Of a DNA stretch of 52,123 bases, positions 16,879 to 24,128 are shown piece by piece (position 1 is the first letter of the stretch; each line of letters opens with the position of its first letter). The notes beneath the pieces were generated by a model. It worked only from the letters and a program-made list of their open reading frames with translations, had not been told where the DNA came from and searched no databases. The stretch is from assembly GCA_017996175.1 (NCBI GenBank), contig JAGOHK010000022.1:1-52123 (forward strand), read 5' to 3'. The DNA comes from Leptospiraceae bacterium (GTDB lineage: Bacteria > Spirochaetota > Leptospiria > Leptospirales > Leptospiraceae). Position numbers and translations under genes: made by a program.

Positions 16879-18165
16879 TTAGTCAATTATCTTAATCTCT
16901 CTAACGGCAAATCGGAAGTAGCCAAAAAAGTGGTCTTCGATTAAATCTTTCTTGGGTTTGCGATTCCCAAAAATATAAAGGTTATCCTTGGCGCGGCTAA
17001 GTGCGACATACAAAATTCGCCTTTCTTCTTCGATTGTTTCTTTGCTTTCGTCTAGTTTTAAATTCCAACCCGAATGTAAGTCTACAAAAACGGTGTGAAA
17101 TTCGAGTCCTTTTGAGGCATGAATCGTCATGATATTGGCTTCGGGAATTCCTAGTTTGATTAAGTAAGTTATTCTTAGATTGGATCTGCATAATACCATT
17201 GAATCCGGATTATCCGCTATTTGTTTTTGCAGGAATTCACAAAAAGATTCAAGAGTCTCTTCTTCTGATAAACAAATTCGAAAGACTCTTGCGATTCCTT
17301 TGCGAAATGCTTTTACTTTTTTGGGAATATTCTTTTTGTTTTTAGAAATAGGTAGAGATGATGTTTGAATCACTGCGGGTAAGGAGCGGTAATTGGTTGT
17401 CAAAAAGTGAATCGAGCAGGGAGTAAAGAAATCTTTGAATTTTAAGAAAGGTTCTGTACTTGCACCACGAAATCCGTAAATTGCCTGCCAGTCATCGCCC
17501 ACTACACATAGTCTTTCGGGGTTTAGCAATCTTAGCCACTCCAGTTGCTCTAGGTCTGTGTCTTGGAATTCATCTACTATGACTCGTTTAACTTCTCTGC
17601 GTGCTTCGAGTGCCCACGGTTTTTGAACACGCAGTCCCTCTAAGTAAATCTCAACTAGATCGTCAAAGTCCAATTTTCCATTCTCTTTCTTGTAGAGAGT
17701 ATAAGATTCATTTACCTCAATTTCAATATCAGGAAAGTATTTTTCTAGGAAATTACTAGAAGAAGAAAGTAAAAATTCATAAGGAATTCCTCCTACCTTA
17801 AAGCGCTCTCGTTTGAAGTAATCCCTAAAGATTCTTTCTTTTTCTGTTGGTTCGATGATTTTAATTCCAGTGTCTTTATAATCTGGATTGTATTTTTGTA
17901 AAATGTAAAGACAATAAGCATGAAAAGTCTGGATCCGTATTTTTTGTTCTCCAACTTTTTTCTCTAGACGCTCTTTAATTTCGCCTACCGCTTTTTTAGA
18001 GAAGGTAATAACGAGTATTTCCTCCTGTCTTTCTCTTTTCTCAGAAATTATTTTTTCGAGTAGGGCAATCATCGTGCTAGTTTTGCCAGACCCTGCTGCG
18101 GCAATGACTTGTTTGAAATTGGAATCATCCTCAAGGATTGATTTTTGTTCTGGGCTATAGTTCAT
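16879..18165 (-). CDS. Compact superfamily 1 (UvrD/Rep-like) DNA helicase
   Basis: A 428-residue ATP-dependent 3'-5' helicase. Motif I is AAAGSGKTST (residues ~22-31), motif II VDEFQDTDLEQL, motif III GDDWQAIYGFRGA, motif V TIHASKGLEFHTVFV and motif VI ERRILYVALSRAKDNLYIFG. All core motifs are intact, so ATPase and translocation activity is expected. It is much shorter than UvrD, Rep or PcrA (about 650-730): the 2B domain and much of 1B are absent or minimal. It seems to be a single gene between a convergent glycosyltransferase and a histidine kinase. Its role in repair or replication restart is inferred from family. Confidence 0.85.
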   Translation of the reverse strand: MNYSPEQKSILEDDSNFKQVIAAAGSGKTSTMIALLEKIISEKRERQEEILVITFSKKAVGEIKERLEKKVGEQKIRIQTFHAYCLYILQKYNPDYKDTGIKIIEPTEKERIFRDYFKRERFKVGGIPYEFLLSSSSNFLEKYFPDIEIEVNESYTLYKKENGKLDFDDLVEIYLEGLRVQKPWALEARREVKRVIVDEFQDTDLEQLEWLRLLNPERLCVVGDDWQAIYGFRGASTEPFLKFKDFFTPCSIHFLTTNYRSLPAVIQTSSLPISKNKKNIPKKVKAFRKGIARVFRICLSEEETLESFCEFLQKQIADNPDSMVLCRSNLRITYLIKLGIPEANIMTIHASKGLEFHTVFVDLHSGWNLKLDESKETIEEERRILYVALSRAKDNLYIFGNRKPKKDLIEDHFFGYFRFAVREIKIID

Positions 18166-18312
18166 AATTTTTCCTCAAATAAATCTAGAGCAAAAAGCGA
18201 ATAATTTGTGCGATTTATTTTAAGAAAATTACATACTTCGACTAAAAAAGTTAGTATAACGTGATTTGATATAAGGAAAGGTATCAAAGAAAAAGATTTT
18301 AACGGGGTTTAG

Positions 18313-20640
18313 TTAAAGAGCAAATTTGTTTAGAATTTTGATTAATTCATCTTTTGAATAGGGTTTTTTTAGGCTCGCATTAAACCCATATTCGGTTGGT
18401 GTTGCTATAGCGGGTGATTCGGAGTAGCCGCTTGCTATTATCACGGGTATACTGGAATTGATTTTTCGAATTTCTTCAAGAGTTTGAATACCACCTCGTC
18501 CGCCTGGAATGGTTAAGTCCAAGATAACTAATTGAAATTGGTTTCCCTTTTCTTCTGCTTCTTTAAAAATTTGAATAGCTTCATCTCCGTGATTAGCAAG
18601 AAATACCTGGTACCCCATCGTATTCATTCGTAAGTATTCAATTTCTTGGATGTATCGTTCATCGTCCATGAGAAGGATTCTTGCTTTTCCTTTTGGTACA
18701 AACTCTCTTTCTTCAGAGTAGGTGACAGGTTTTGTTTTCAGAGCAGGTAAATAAATGATAAAGGTACTTCCTTTTCCTTGCTCTGATTCAATATCTAAAA
18801 ATCCCTCATGTTTTTTTATGATGGAGTAGGCAGTCGTCAATCCTAGACCATTTCCTTTTATCTTGGTTGAAAAAAATGGATCAAAGACTCTAGGTAAAAT
18901 TTCTTTTGGAATCCCTATTCCATTGTCTTGTAAAGAAATTTTTACAAATGTTTGACTAGATTTACTAATTGGAAATTCTTCTTGTTTAAGGATAATATTT
19001 TCTGCTCTTACAATGAATTTTCCACCATCAGGCATTGCTTGTTGTGCGTTAAGCGCTATATTGTCAATGACTTGTGCAATTTGGTTTTCATCAATTTCAG
19101 TTATCCATAGATTTTCATCGAGATCATATTCGATTGCTATACTAGAACCACTAAAGGAAAATGGGATGGCTGTTTTTAGAATTGGAATAAGAGAGGCAAT
19201 TTTTTTGATCGGATTACCACCCTTCGAAAAAGTAAGTAATTGCAATGTGAGCGCTTTTGCTCGATCGTAGGCAGAGATTGCTTTGTTTAGAAAATCTGTT
19301 ACAAATACATTTTCTTTGCTGTACATAAGCGCAATTTCTAGATAACCAAAAATTCCAGCTAATAGGTTATTGAAGTCATGCGCAATACCTCCGGCTAATA
19401 TACCGATGGATTCTAATTTCTGATTTCTTTGAATCATTGCTTCTAATTTATTTTTTTCGGTAATATCTTCAAAGTCTACTGCGAAGTATCCTCTCGAGTA
19501 ACTAAACGCACTGATAGAAAAATATTTATTAAACTCTGGTGCGTAATCTTCAAATTTAATATTTTCACCAGTTAAAGCAACTTTTCCATATATATTAATC
19601 CAATGTTCAGCATGTGCAGGAAGCACTTCTCTAATTGTTTTACCGATAATATCTTTTGACCTAAGACCTGTTAATCTCTCGAATGCAGGATTTACATCAA
19701 GAAAGCGAAAGTCTATAGGTTTTTCGAATTCATCTAAAATGATTTCATGTATAGACATACCACTTACCTTTTCAGTATAGAGCATTCTAAAACGCTTTTC
19801 ACTCTCTACTAATTGATTCTGTATTTTTTTTCTTTCTGTCACATCGCGACTAATACCAAGTAACCCAATAATTTCCCCTTTTCGATTTCTGAGCGGACGT
19901 TTGACCGTATCAAAAACATAGACTTGTCCATTGGAATAAACTAAATCTTCTGGATTGGATAAAGTTTCACCACTTAGAGCAGCGAGGTCGTCGTTTTCAT
20001 AACCGCGAATTCCTTTTTCTGGATTTCCTTTTACAAGTTCAATGTCAACTCCGTTTTCAATGTCATTGTGCCCGAGTAAATCAGAGGCATTTTTTCCAAC
20101 AGACTTAGCGACCATTTCATTACAAAGAATTGTCCGAAGGTTAGTGTCTTTTACAAAAATAAAATCGGTAGAAGAATCGAGGATACTCTGCATTAACTCC
20201 ACATTTTCAGAGAGAACTTTTTCCTTCTCTTTGGATTTTTTGAGAGTAGAATGTAGATTTGACACAATTCTTAGAGTTGATTCCAAAATATACGGAGAGG
20301 AATTTGGATTTAGGATTCCGAATGAGATAAGTTTTTCATATTCTTTGGGTAAATGGAAATCTGTGTTTGTTTCTAAGAATAAAAGAGGAATTTCGAATTT
20401 ATCTAGGAGTTGTTCTACAATTTTGAATTCATCTTCGTTGTTTATGGAATTTGGATTTAGAACAAGGAAGTCAATGGGTTCTTGATTTTGGGAAATTAGT
20501 AACTGAGTATTCGGTTTTTGTATTTGCCTGACTGTGAATCCAGATAACCCTAATTGTATAGATAGATTTTGACCTAAGTTTAAATCATTTTCTATCAGTA
20601 AAACTATCGTATTTCCCAAAGTTTTTCGTTCCACCGACAT
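18313..20640 (-). CDS. Hybrid sensor histidine kinase (pseudo-REC, PAS, PAS, HisKA, HATPase, REC)
   Basis: About 775 residues from the ATG at 20640; a TTG nine codons upstream is an alternative, and neither has a good ribosome-binding site. The N-terminus (about 10-110) folds like a receiver, but the expected phosphoacceptor is Asn (FLVLNPNS), so it is probably a pseudo-receiver. Two PAS domains follow (about 150-270 and 280-400). The phosphorylated histidine is His421 in GGIAHDFNNLL, the ATPase has DNGIGIP and GNGLGLTTAYSII, and the C-terminal receiver has Asp708 in LVILDLTIPGG with a late conserved Lys (SLKKPYSK). No membrane helix was seen, so it senses a cytoplasmic signal. The AHDFNN box is typical of hybrid kinases. 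No partner gene is adjacent. Confidence 0.88.
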   Translation of the reverse strand: MSVERKTLGNTIVLLIENDLNLGQNLSIQLGLSGFTVRQIQKPNTQLLISQNQEPIDFLVLNPNSINNEDEFKIVEQLLDKFEIPLLFLETNTDFHLPKEYEKLISFGILNPNSSPYILESTLRIVSNLHSTLKKSKEKEKVLSENVELMQSILDSSTDFIFVKDTNLRTILCNEMVAKSVGKNASDLLGHNDIENGVDIELVKGNPEKGIRGYENDDLAALSGETLSNPEDLVYSNGQVYVFDTVKRPLRNRKGEIIGLLGISRDVTERKKIQNQLVESEKRFRMLYTEKVSGMSIHEIILDEFEKPIDFRFLDVNPAFERLTGLRSKDIIGKTIREVLPAHAEHWINIYGKVALTGENIKFEDYAPEFNKYFSISAFSYSRGYFAVDFEDITEKNKLEAMIQRNQKLESIGILAGGIAHDFNNLLAGIFGYLEIALMYSKENVFVTDFLNKAISAYDRAKALTLQLLTFSKGGNPIKKIASLIPILKTAIPFSFSGSSIAIEYDLDENLWITEIDENQIAQVIDNIALNAQQAMPDGGKFIVRAENIILKQEEFPISKSSQTFVKISLQDNGIGIPKEILPRVFDPFFSTKIKGNGLGLTTAYSIIKKHEGFLDIESEQGKGSTFIIYLPALKTKPVTYSEEREFVPKGKARILLMDDERYIQEIEYLRMNTMGYQVFLANHGDEAIQIFKEAEEKGNQFQLVILDLTIPGGRGGIQTLEEIRKINSSIPVIIASGYSESPAIATPTEYGFNASLKKPYSKDELIKILNKFAL

Positions 20641-20888
20641 ACTCTTTTGAATTACATAAAATTGCAACGAAAACTTATACGGTGTTGTTAGGTTGGATAT
20701 TTATGGAAATTGTGTCGAAGTGATTTTTTGCACAAAACGGGAGAGTTTTTAGACATTTTTATCGAAAAAAATATTTTTTTTCAAAAAAAAACGTAATTTG
20801 TCCTCCCTTTAAATTATACTTATTTTCATAAGCAGGAAAGGATTTTATCGAAATTTACTAGCAAATTCGTAAAAATTTCATAAAAAAC

Positions 20889-20916
20889 TTGACATATACT
20901 TAACGCATGTTATGTA
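20889..20916 (+). promoter_or_regulatory. Likely sigma-70-type promoter for the small ORF/RadC-like operon
   Basis: TTGACA at 20889-20894 is followed after 16 bases by TATGTA (20911-20916). A second TTGACA at 20947-20952, with TCTAAT 18 bases on (20971-20976), lies nearer the gene. Either could serve; none is proved. The 355-base gap from 20641 also holds long A and T runs (20764-20790). Confidence 0.45.
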
Positions 20917-20948
20917 TGCTATACAAATATTTAGTTTCTTTTTGGGTT

Positions 20949-20969
20949 GACATAATAACTGTTTATGTC
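20949..20969. promoter_or_regulatory. Operator-like inverted repeat before the small ORF
   Basis: GACATAA-TAACTGT-TTATGTC is a perfect seven-base dyad with a seven-base spacer. It overlaps the second possible -35 box and lies 26 bases before the start codon, a position typical for a repressor site. The regulator is unknown. Confidence 0.45.
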
Positions 20970-20995
20970 GTCTAATAAATGAAACGGAGGACACC

Positions 20996-21211
20996 ATGAT
21001 AATTAGATCTTTGGAACATCCAGTTTACTATCGTAGGAAAAAGGGCGGTCTTTCTGGTGCTGAGCTTAAGCCTAAGCCAGTTCAGGACAGATATAGCAAA
21101 ACCTTCGAGGAATATCTTGCTGAGGCTTTTCAAGGGGAAGTTGTTCAGAATGGTGCTTGGGTCTCCAATCAACTTTCTGATCTGACCAAACGCAACCTGA
21201 AAAGAATCTGA
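20996..21211 (+). CDS. Small basic protein of unknown function upstream of radC
   Basis: A 71-residue protein with a strong start: GGAGG at 20986-20990, five bases before ATG. It has no signal peptide or membrane helix and is rich in Lys/Arg at both ends (YYRRKKGG near residue 11, TKRNLKRI at the C-terminus), with a central acidic helix (KTFEEYLAEAFQGE). No family was recognised. Its TGA stop (21209-21211) overlaps a CTG in the frame of the RadC-like gene, so the two seem translationally linked. A nucleic-acid role is suggested only by charge and context. Confidence 0.6.
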   Translation: MIIRSLEHPVYYRRKKGGLSGAELKPKPVQDRYSKTFEEYLAEAFQGEVVQNGAWVSNQLSDLTKRNLKRI

Positions 21212-21912
21212 GTCTCTCTTTTTCTAAGGGACTCACCTCTAAGACAGATCCTCGTTCGATTGCTCTCAGAAACCCGGAAAAACTACAGGACTGGGAGTTA
21301 ATTGCAGTATTATTCGGGAGCGGGGGTAGAGATAGAGATGTAGAAACTCTCTCTAAAGAGCTTTTGCTTCAATTTTCAGGAATTTTGGGGTTGATCAATG
21401 CCCCTGTTTCTTCACTGAGCAAGCAAAAAGGCATTGGAAAAGCAAAAATTGCCACCCTTTTTGCCCTAAGAGAACTTTGCCATCGAGTAAAGCTTAAGAA
21501 TCTATTTAATTCACCAGTGAATGATTTTGGTTCGCTATTGGAACTTTTGCATCTGAAAGCAATTAAGGAAGTTAGAGAGTGTTTTTATTTAATTACTCTG
21601 GACTCTGATAGGAGTTTGATCAACTTTGACCTTTTAGCTCGTGGTAGTTTAGAGGAAGTTGGGGTTCACTCACGAGAAATCGTAAAACAAGTCCTAGATG
21701 ACACCGCTAAGTTCGCTATTATCGCTCATAATCACCCTCGTCAATCCTGTGACCCGAGCAATTCTGATTATTTGCTCTTTTACCAGCTACGTAATTTGCT
21801 TTCCCAGCTCGAAGTTACTCTTTTGGATCAGTGGGTGGTTGGAAAAGAAGGAGTATTTTCCTGTTCCAAAGAAAAACTCATTTTAAAATCTGAAAAATTC
21901 TTCCTTCCGTAA
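21208..21912 (+). CDS. RadC-like JAB/MPN-domain protein (non-canonical start)
   Basis: From 21208 the frame encodes about 234 residues, the usual RadC length. The N-terminal part (LRNPEKLQDWELIAVLFGSG, then SKQKGIGKAKIATLFALREL) is the RadC helix-hairpin-helix domain. The C-terminal JAB/MPN domain has the metal site IIAHNHPRQSCDPSNSD (family HNHPSG...PSxxD). The frame is open from 21181 but has no ATG, GTG or TTG before the TTG at 21364, which would cut the first domain in half. CTG at 21208 overlaps the upstream TGA (CTGA) and is the best full-length start; ATT at 21259 or a frameshift from the upstream ORF are alternatives. RadC's role is unsettled; repair of DNA is no longer firmly supported. 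Confidence 0.7.
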   Translation: MSLSFSKGLTSKTDPRSIALRNPEKLQDWELIAVLFGSGGRDRDVETLSKELLLQFSGILGLINAPVSSLSKQKGIGKAKIATLFALRELCHRVKLKNLFNSPVNDFGSLLELLHLKAIKEVRECFYLITLDSDRSLINFDLLARGSLEEVGVHSREIVKQVLDDTAKFAIIAHNHPRQSCDPSNSDYLLFYQLRNLLSQLEVTLLDQWVVGKEGVFSCSKEKLILKSEKFFLP

Positions 21913-22011
21913 AATCAATCATTGATAAAGAGCTAAGTCTTGAAAGTATAGTTGAATATTACAGTGGAAACAAGGTAATTAACTTTTTTATTCCATATAA
22001 TTCTAAATATT

Positions 22012-22779
22012 ATGAAGTTAGCTTTAAAAAATCTACAAATTCTTTGGATATTAGTCAAGCGAGATTACGCACTTCAGTTTGCAGGCAGTGTTCTGGGTAT
22101 ACTTTGGATGCTGATTCAAAGTTTAAGTTTGATTTCGATTTACACATTTGTTTTTTTTATTTTAAATAAATCTTCTAATCTGCCTGACTCAAAATTAGAT
22201 TATTCCAGTTATATTTTTGTGGGACTTTTGTTTTGGATTCCTCTTCAAGAAATGCTGGTTCGTGGAGTTACAATTTTAACGGATAACAGACAATTGATTA
22301 AAAGATCTAGCCTTGGACCAAATTTGTTTTTATGGATTCCTTTTTTGCAGATGCTCATACATAGTTTCGTAATTTCCATTCCAGTCTTCGGTATTTTATT
22401 TTGGAAAGGAAGTTTGGACTTAGGATATTTTTATTTATCCTATCTAGTAATGTTTGTTACTGGATTGTATTTGATGTTCGTTTTAGAATATCTAGCTCGG
22501 ATAAATATTTTACTAAAAGATATTTCTCCTATCATGCGACTTATTGCGCAGATTTTATTTTGGACATTGCCTGTTTTGTATTTTCCGTCTGGAACTTTAC
22601 GGGAGGTTAACTTATATAATCCGCTTCTAATTCCTTTGGATATTTTTCGTACAATTACTTTGCAGGATTATTCGATTCAATTCCCTATATTTTTATTCTT
22701 AATTCCTCTTTCTATTTTTATTTTGATTTTTATTTTAACTCGCTTCAAATTAGATGAAGTAGTATTGGATCACCTGTGA
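22012..22779 (+). CDS. ABC-2 type polysaccharide export permease (Wzm-like)
   Basis: A 255-residue inner-membrane protein with about six hydrophobic segments. The N-terminal RDYALQFAGSVLGILWMLIQ (residues ~20-39) is the family's conserved amphipathic-to-first-helix region, and LLFWIPLQEML and LFWTLPVLYFPSG are also typical. It forms the channel for O-antigen or other polysaccharide export together with the ATPase encoded next, whose GTG overlaps its stop by four bases. The exported polymer is not indicated by nearby genes; no other glycan genes flank it on the plus strand. Confidence 0.88.
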   Translation: MKLALKNLQILWILVKRDYALQFAGSVLGILWMLIQSLSLISIYTFVFFILNKSSNLPDSKLDYSSYIFVGLLFWIPLQEMLVRGVTILTDNRQLIKRSSLGPNLFLWIPFLQMLIHSFVISIPVFGILFWKGSLDLGYFYLSYLVMFVTGLYLMFVLEYLARINILLKDISPIMRLIAQILFWTLPVLYFPSGTLREVNLYNPLLIPLDIFRTITLQDYSIQFPIFLFLIPLSIFILIFILTRFKLDEVVLDHL

Positions 22780-23969
22780 TTCGAATTCAAAATCTTACAA
22801 AAAAGTATATAGGATTTAACTCGCCACTAGAGAGAATTTTAACTGCTGCTAGTTTTGGGTTAATACCAGGTAGCCGCTCATTTACGGCGCTGAAAAATAT
22901 AAATCTGACTGTAAATTCTGGAGAAATTCTCGGAATCATTGGACGAAATGGGGCGGGCAAATCAACCCTCCTAAAAGTTTTATCTGGTGTTTCTAAGTTT
23001 CAATCGGGAGTCCTAGAAAAAAAAGGATCTATTCGTTCTATTTTGGAACTAGGAGTTGGGTTTAACTCTGAATTATCTGGTTTTGAAAATATTTATTACA
23101 ATGGGCTCGTTTGGGGATACTCGGTCAAAGAAATTGAAACTCTGACAGATTCAATTTTTAATTTTTCAGGGTTAGGGGAATTTAGAAATGTCCCTCTCAA
23201 AAATTATTCTACTGGAATGATAATGCGTCTTGGATTTGCACTTGCTACTGCAAATCGTCCTGATATACTTTTAGTCGATGAGGCATTGGCAGTAGGAGAT
23301 GCCAGTTTTCAACAAAAATCCCTTTCTCGTTTTCAAAAGTTCAAAGAAGAAGGTTCAGCAATTGTGATTGTGAGTCATGACTTAAATCTATTACAAATGA
23401 TTTCTGATAGAATGATTGTAATAGAAAAAGGAAAAATTGAATTCGACGGATTACCGGCGTTAGCTCTAAAAAAATATATTCAGATTCTAGCCGAAAATTC
23501 TTTTTCAGAATCTTCAAACCAAAAAAATATTAACTCTAAATTTATAGAATCGTATTCAATTATTTTTTCTAGCGCTGGTGTTACCAAATTTATTTTTGGA
23601 ATTGGGGAAGTGGTTACTCTTCTATTTTCGATTCAGCTAAAAGCGGCTATTCCTGATTTGACCATAGGATTTCATATTGATGATGCAAAAGGACTAAGAA
23701 TTTTTGGGACAAACTCCTATCATCTCAAAAAAGACTTAAAGAATCTAAAAGCAGGCTCAACTATTGATTTTAGATTTACATTTCCTTTAAATATTTCTCA
23801 TGGAAAGTATAATCTTGGTTTTGCGCTACATGAGGGGGATAATCATACTACGAATTGTTATCTTTGGAAAGATGATGTCTTGGATTTTGAAGTTGAGAGA
23901 CTAGGCGTTCCTAAGTTCGATGGACCTAGTTTTTTGCCAGTGGATTGTGAGTGGAATATTACGGAGTAG
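22776..23969 (+). CDS. Polysaccharide ABC exporter ATPase with C-terminal Wzt-type domain
   Basis: A 397-residue protein starting at GTG 22776. The nucleotide-binding domain has Walker A GRNGAGKST (residues ~56-64), the signature NYSTGMIMRLGFA (in place of LSGGQ, as usual for Wzt/TagH), Walker B ILLVDEALAVGD and the switch His in IVSHD. Residues ~250-397 form an extra beta-rich domain (GEVVTLLFSIQ, TIGFHIDDAKGLRIFGT) that in Wzt binds the terminal modification of the O-polysaccharide. This suggests a chain whose end is capped and checked before export. It pairs with the preceding permease. Confidence 0.9.
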   Translation: MIRIQNLTKKYIGFNSPLERILTAASFGLIPGSRSFTALKNINLTVNSGEILGIIGRNGAGKSTLLKVLSGVSKFQSGVLEKKGSIRSILELGVGFNSELSGFENIYYNGLVWGYSVKEIETLTDSIFNFSGLGEFRNVPLKNYSTGMIMRLGFALATANRPDILLVDEALAVGDASFQQKSLSRFQKFKEEGSAIVIVSHDLNLLQMISDRMIVIEKGKIEFDGLPALALKKYIQILAENSFSESSNQKNINSKFIESYSIIFSSAGVTKFIFGIGEVVTLLFSIQLKAAIPDLTIGFHIDDAKGLRIFGTNSYHLKKDLKNLKAGSTIDFRFTFPLNISHGKYNLGFALHEGDNHTTNCYLWKDDVLDFEVERLGVPKFDGPSFLPVDCEWNITE

Positions 23970-23991
23970 GAATTTTACAAGAGTAGAGAAG

Positions 23992-24113
23992 CTGTGTAAA
24001 AAGTCGTTCACCGAGTGATTTTCGCCGATGGTTCAAATGAAAAATCTTGAAAGGTTATTCTTTCCATTTTCCATCGAGCTTCGAAAATCGTATCGAGGTG
24101 ACTTGTTACACAG
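23992..24113. repeat. Long imperfect palindrome between convergent genes
   Basis: The gap between the Wzt gene and the GreA-like gene is almost wholly one imperfect inverted repeat. CTGTGTAA (23992-23999) pairs with TTACACAG (24106-24113); further in, GTGATTTTCG and CGAAAATCG, and GATGG and CCATC, also pair. It may serve as a bidirectional terminator, or be a palindromic element like those elsewhere in the window. Confidence 0.6.
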
Positions 24114-24128
24114 TCTGTCTGTATTGAA

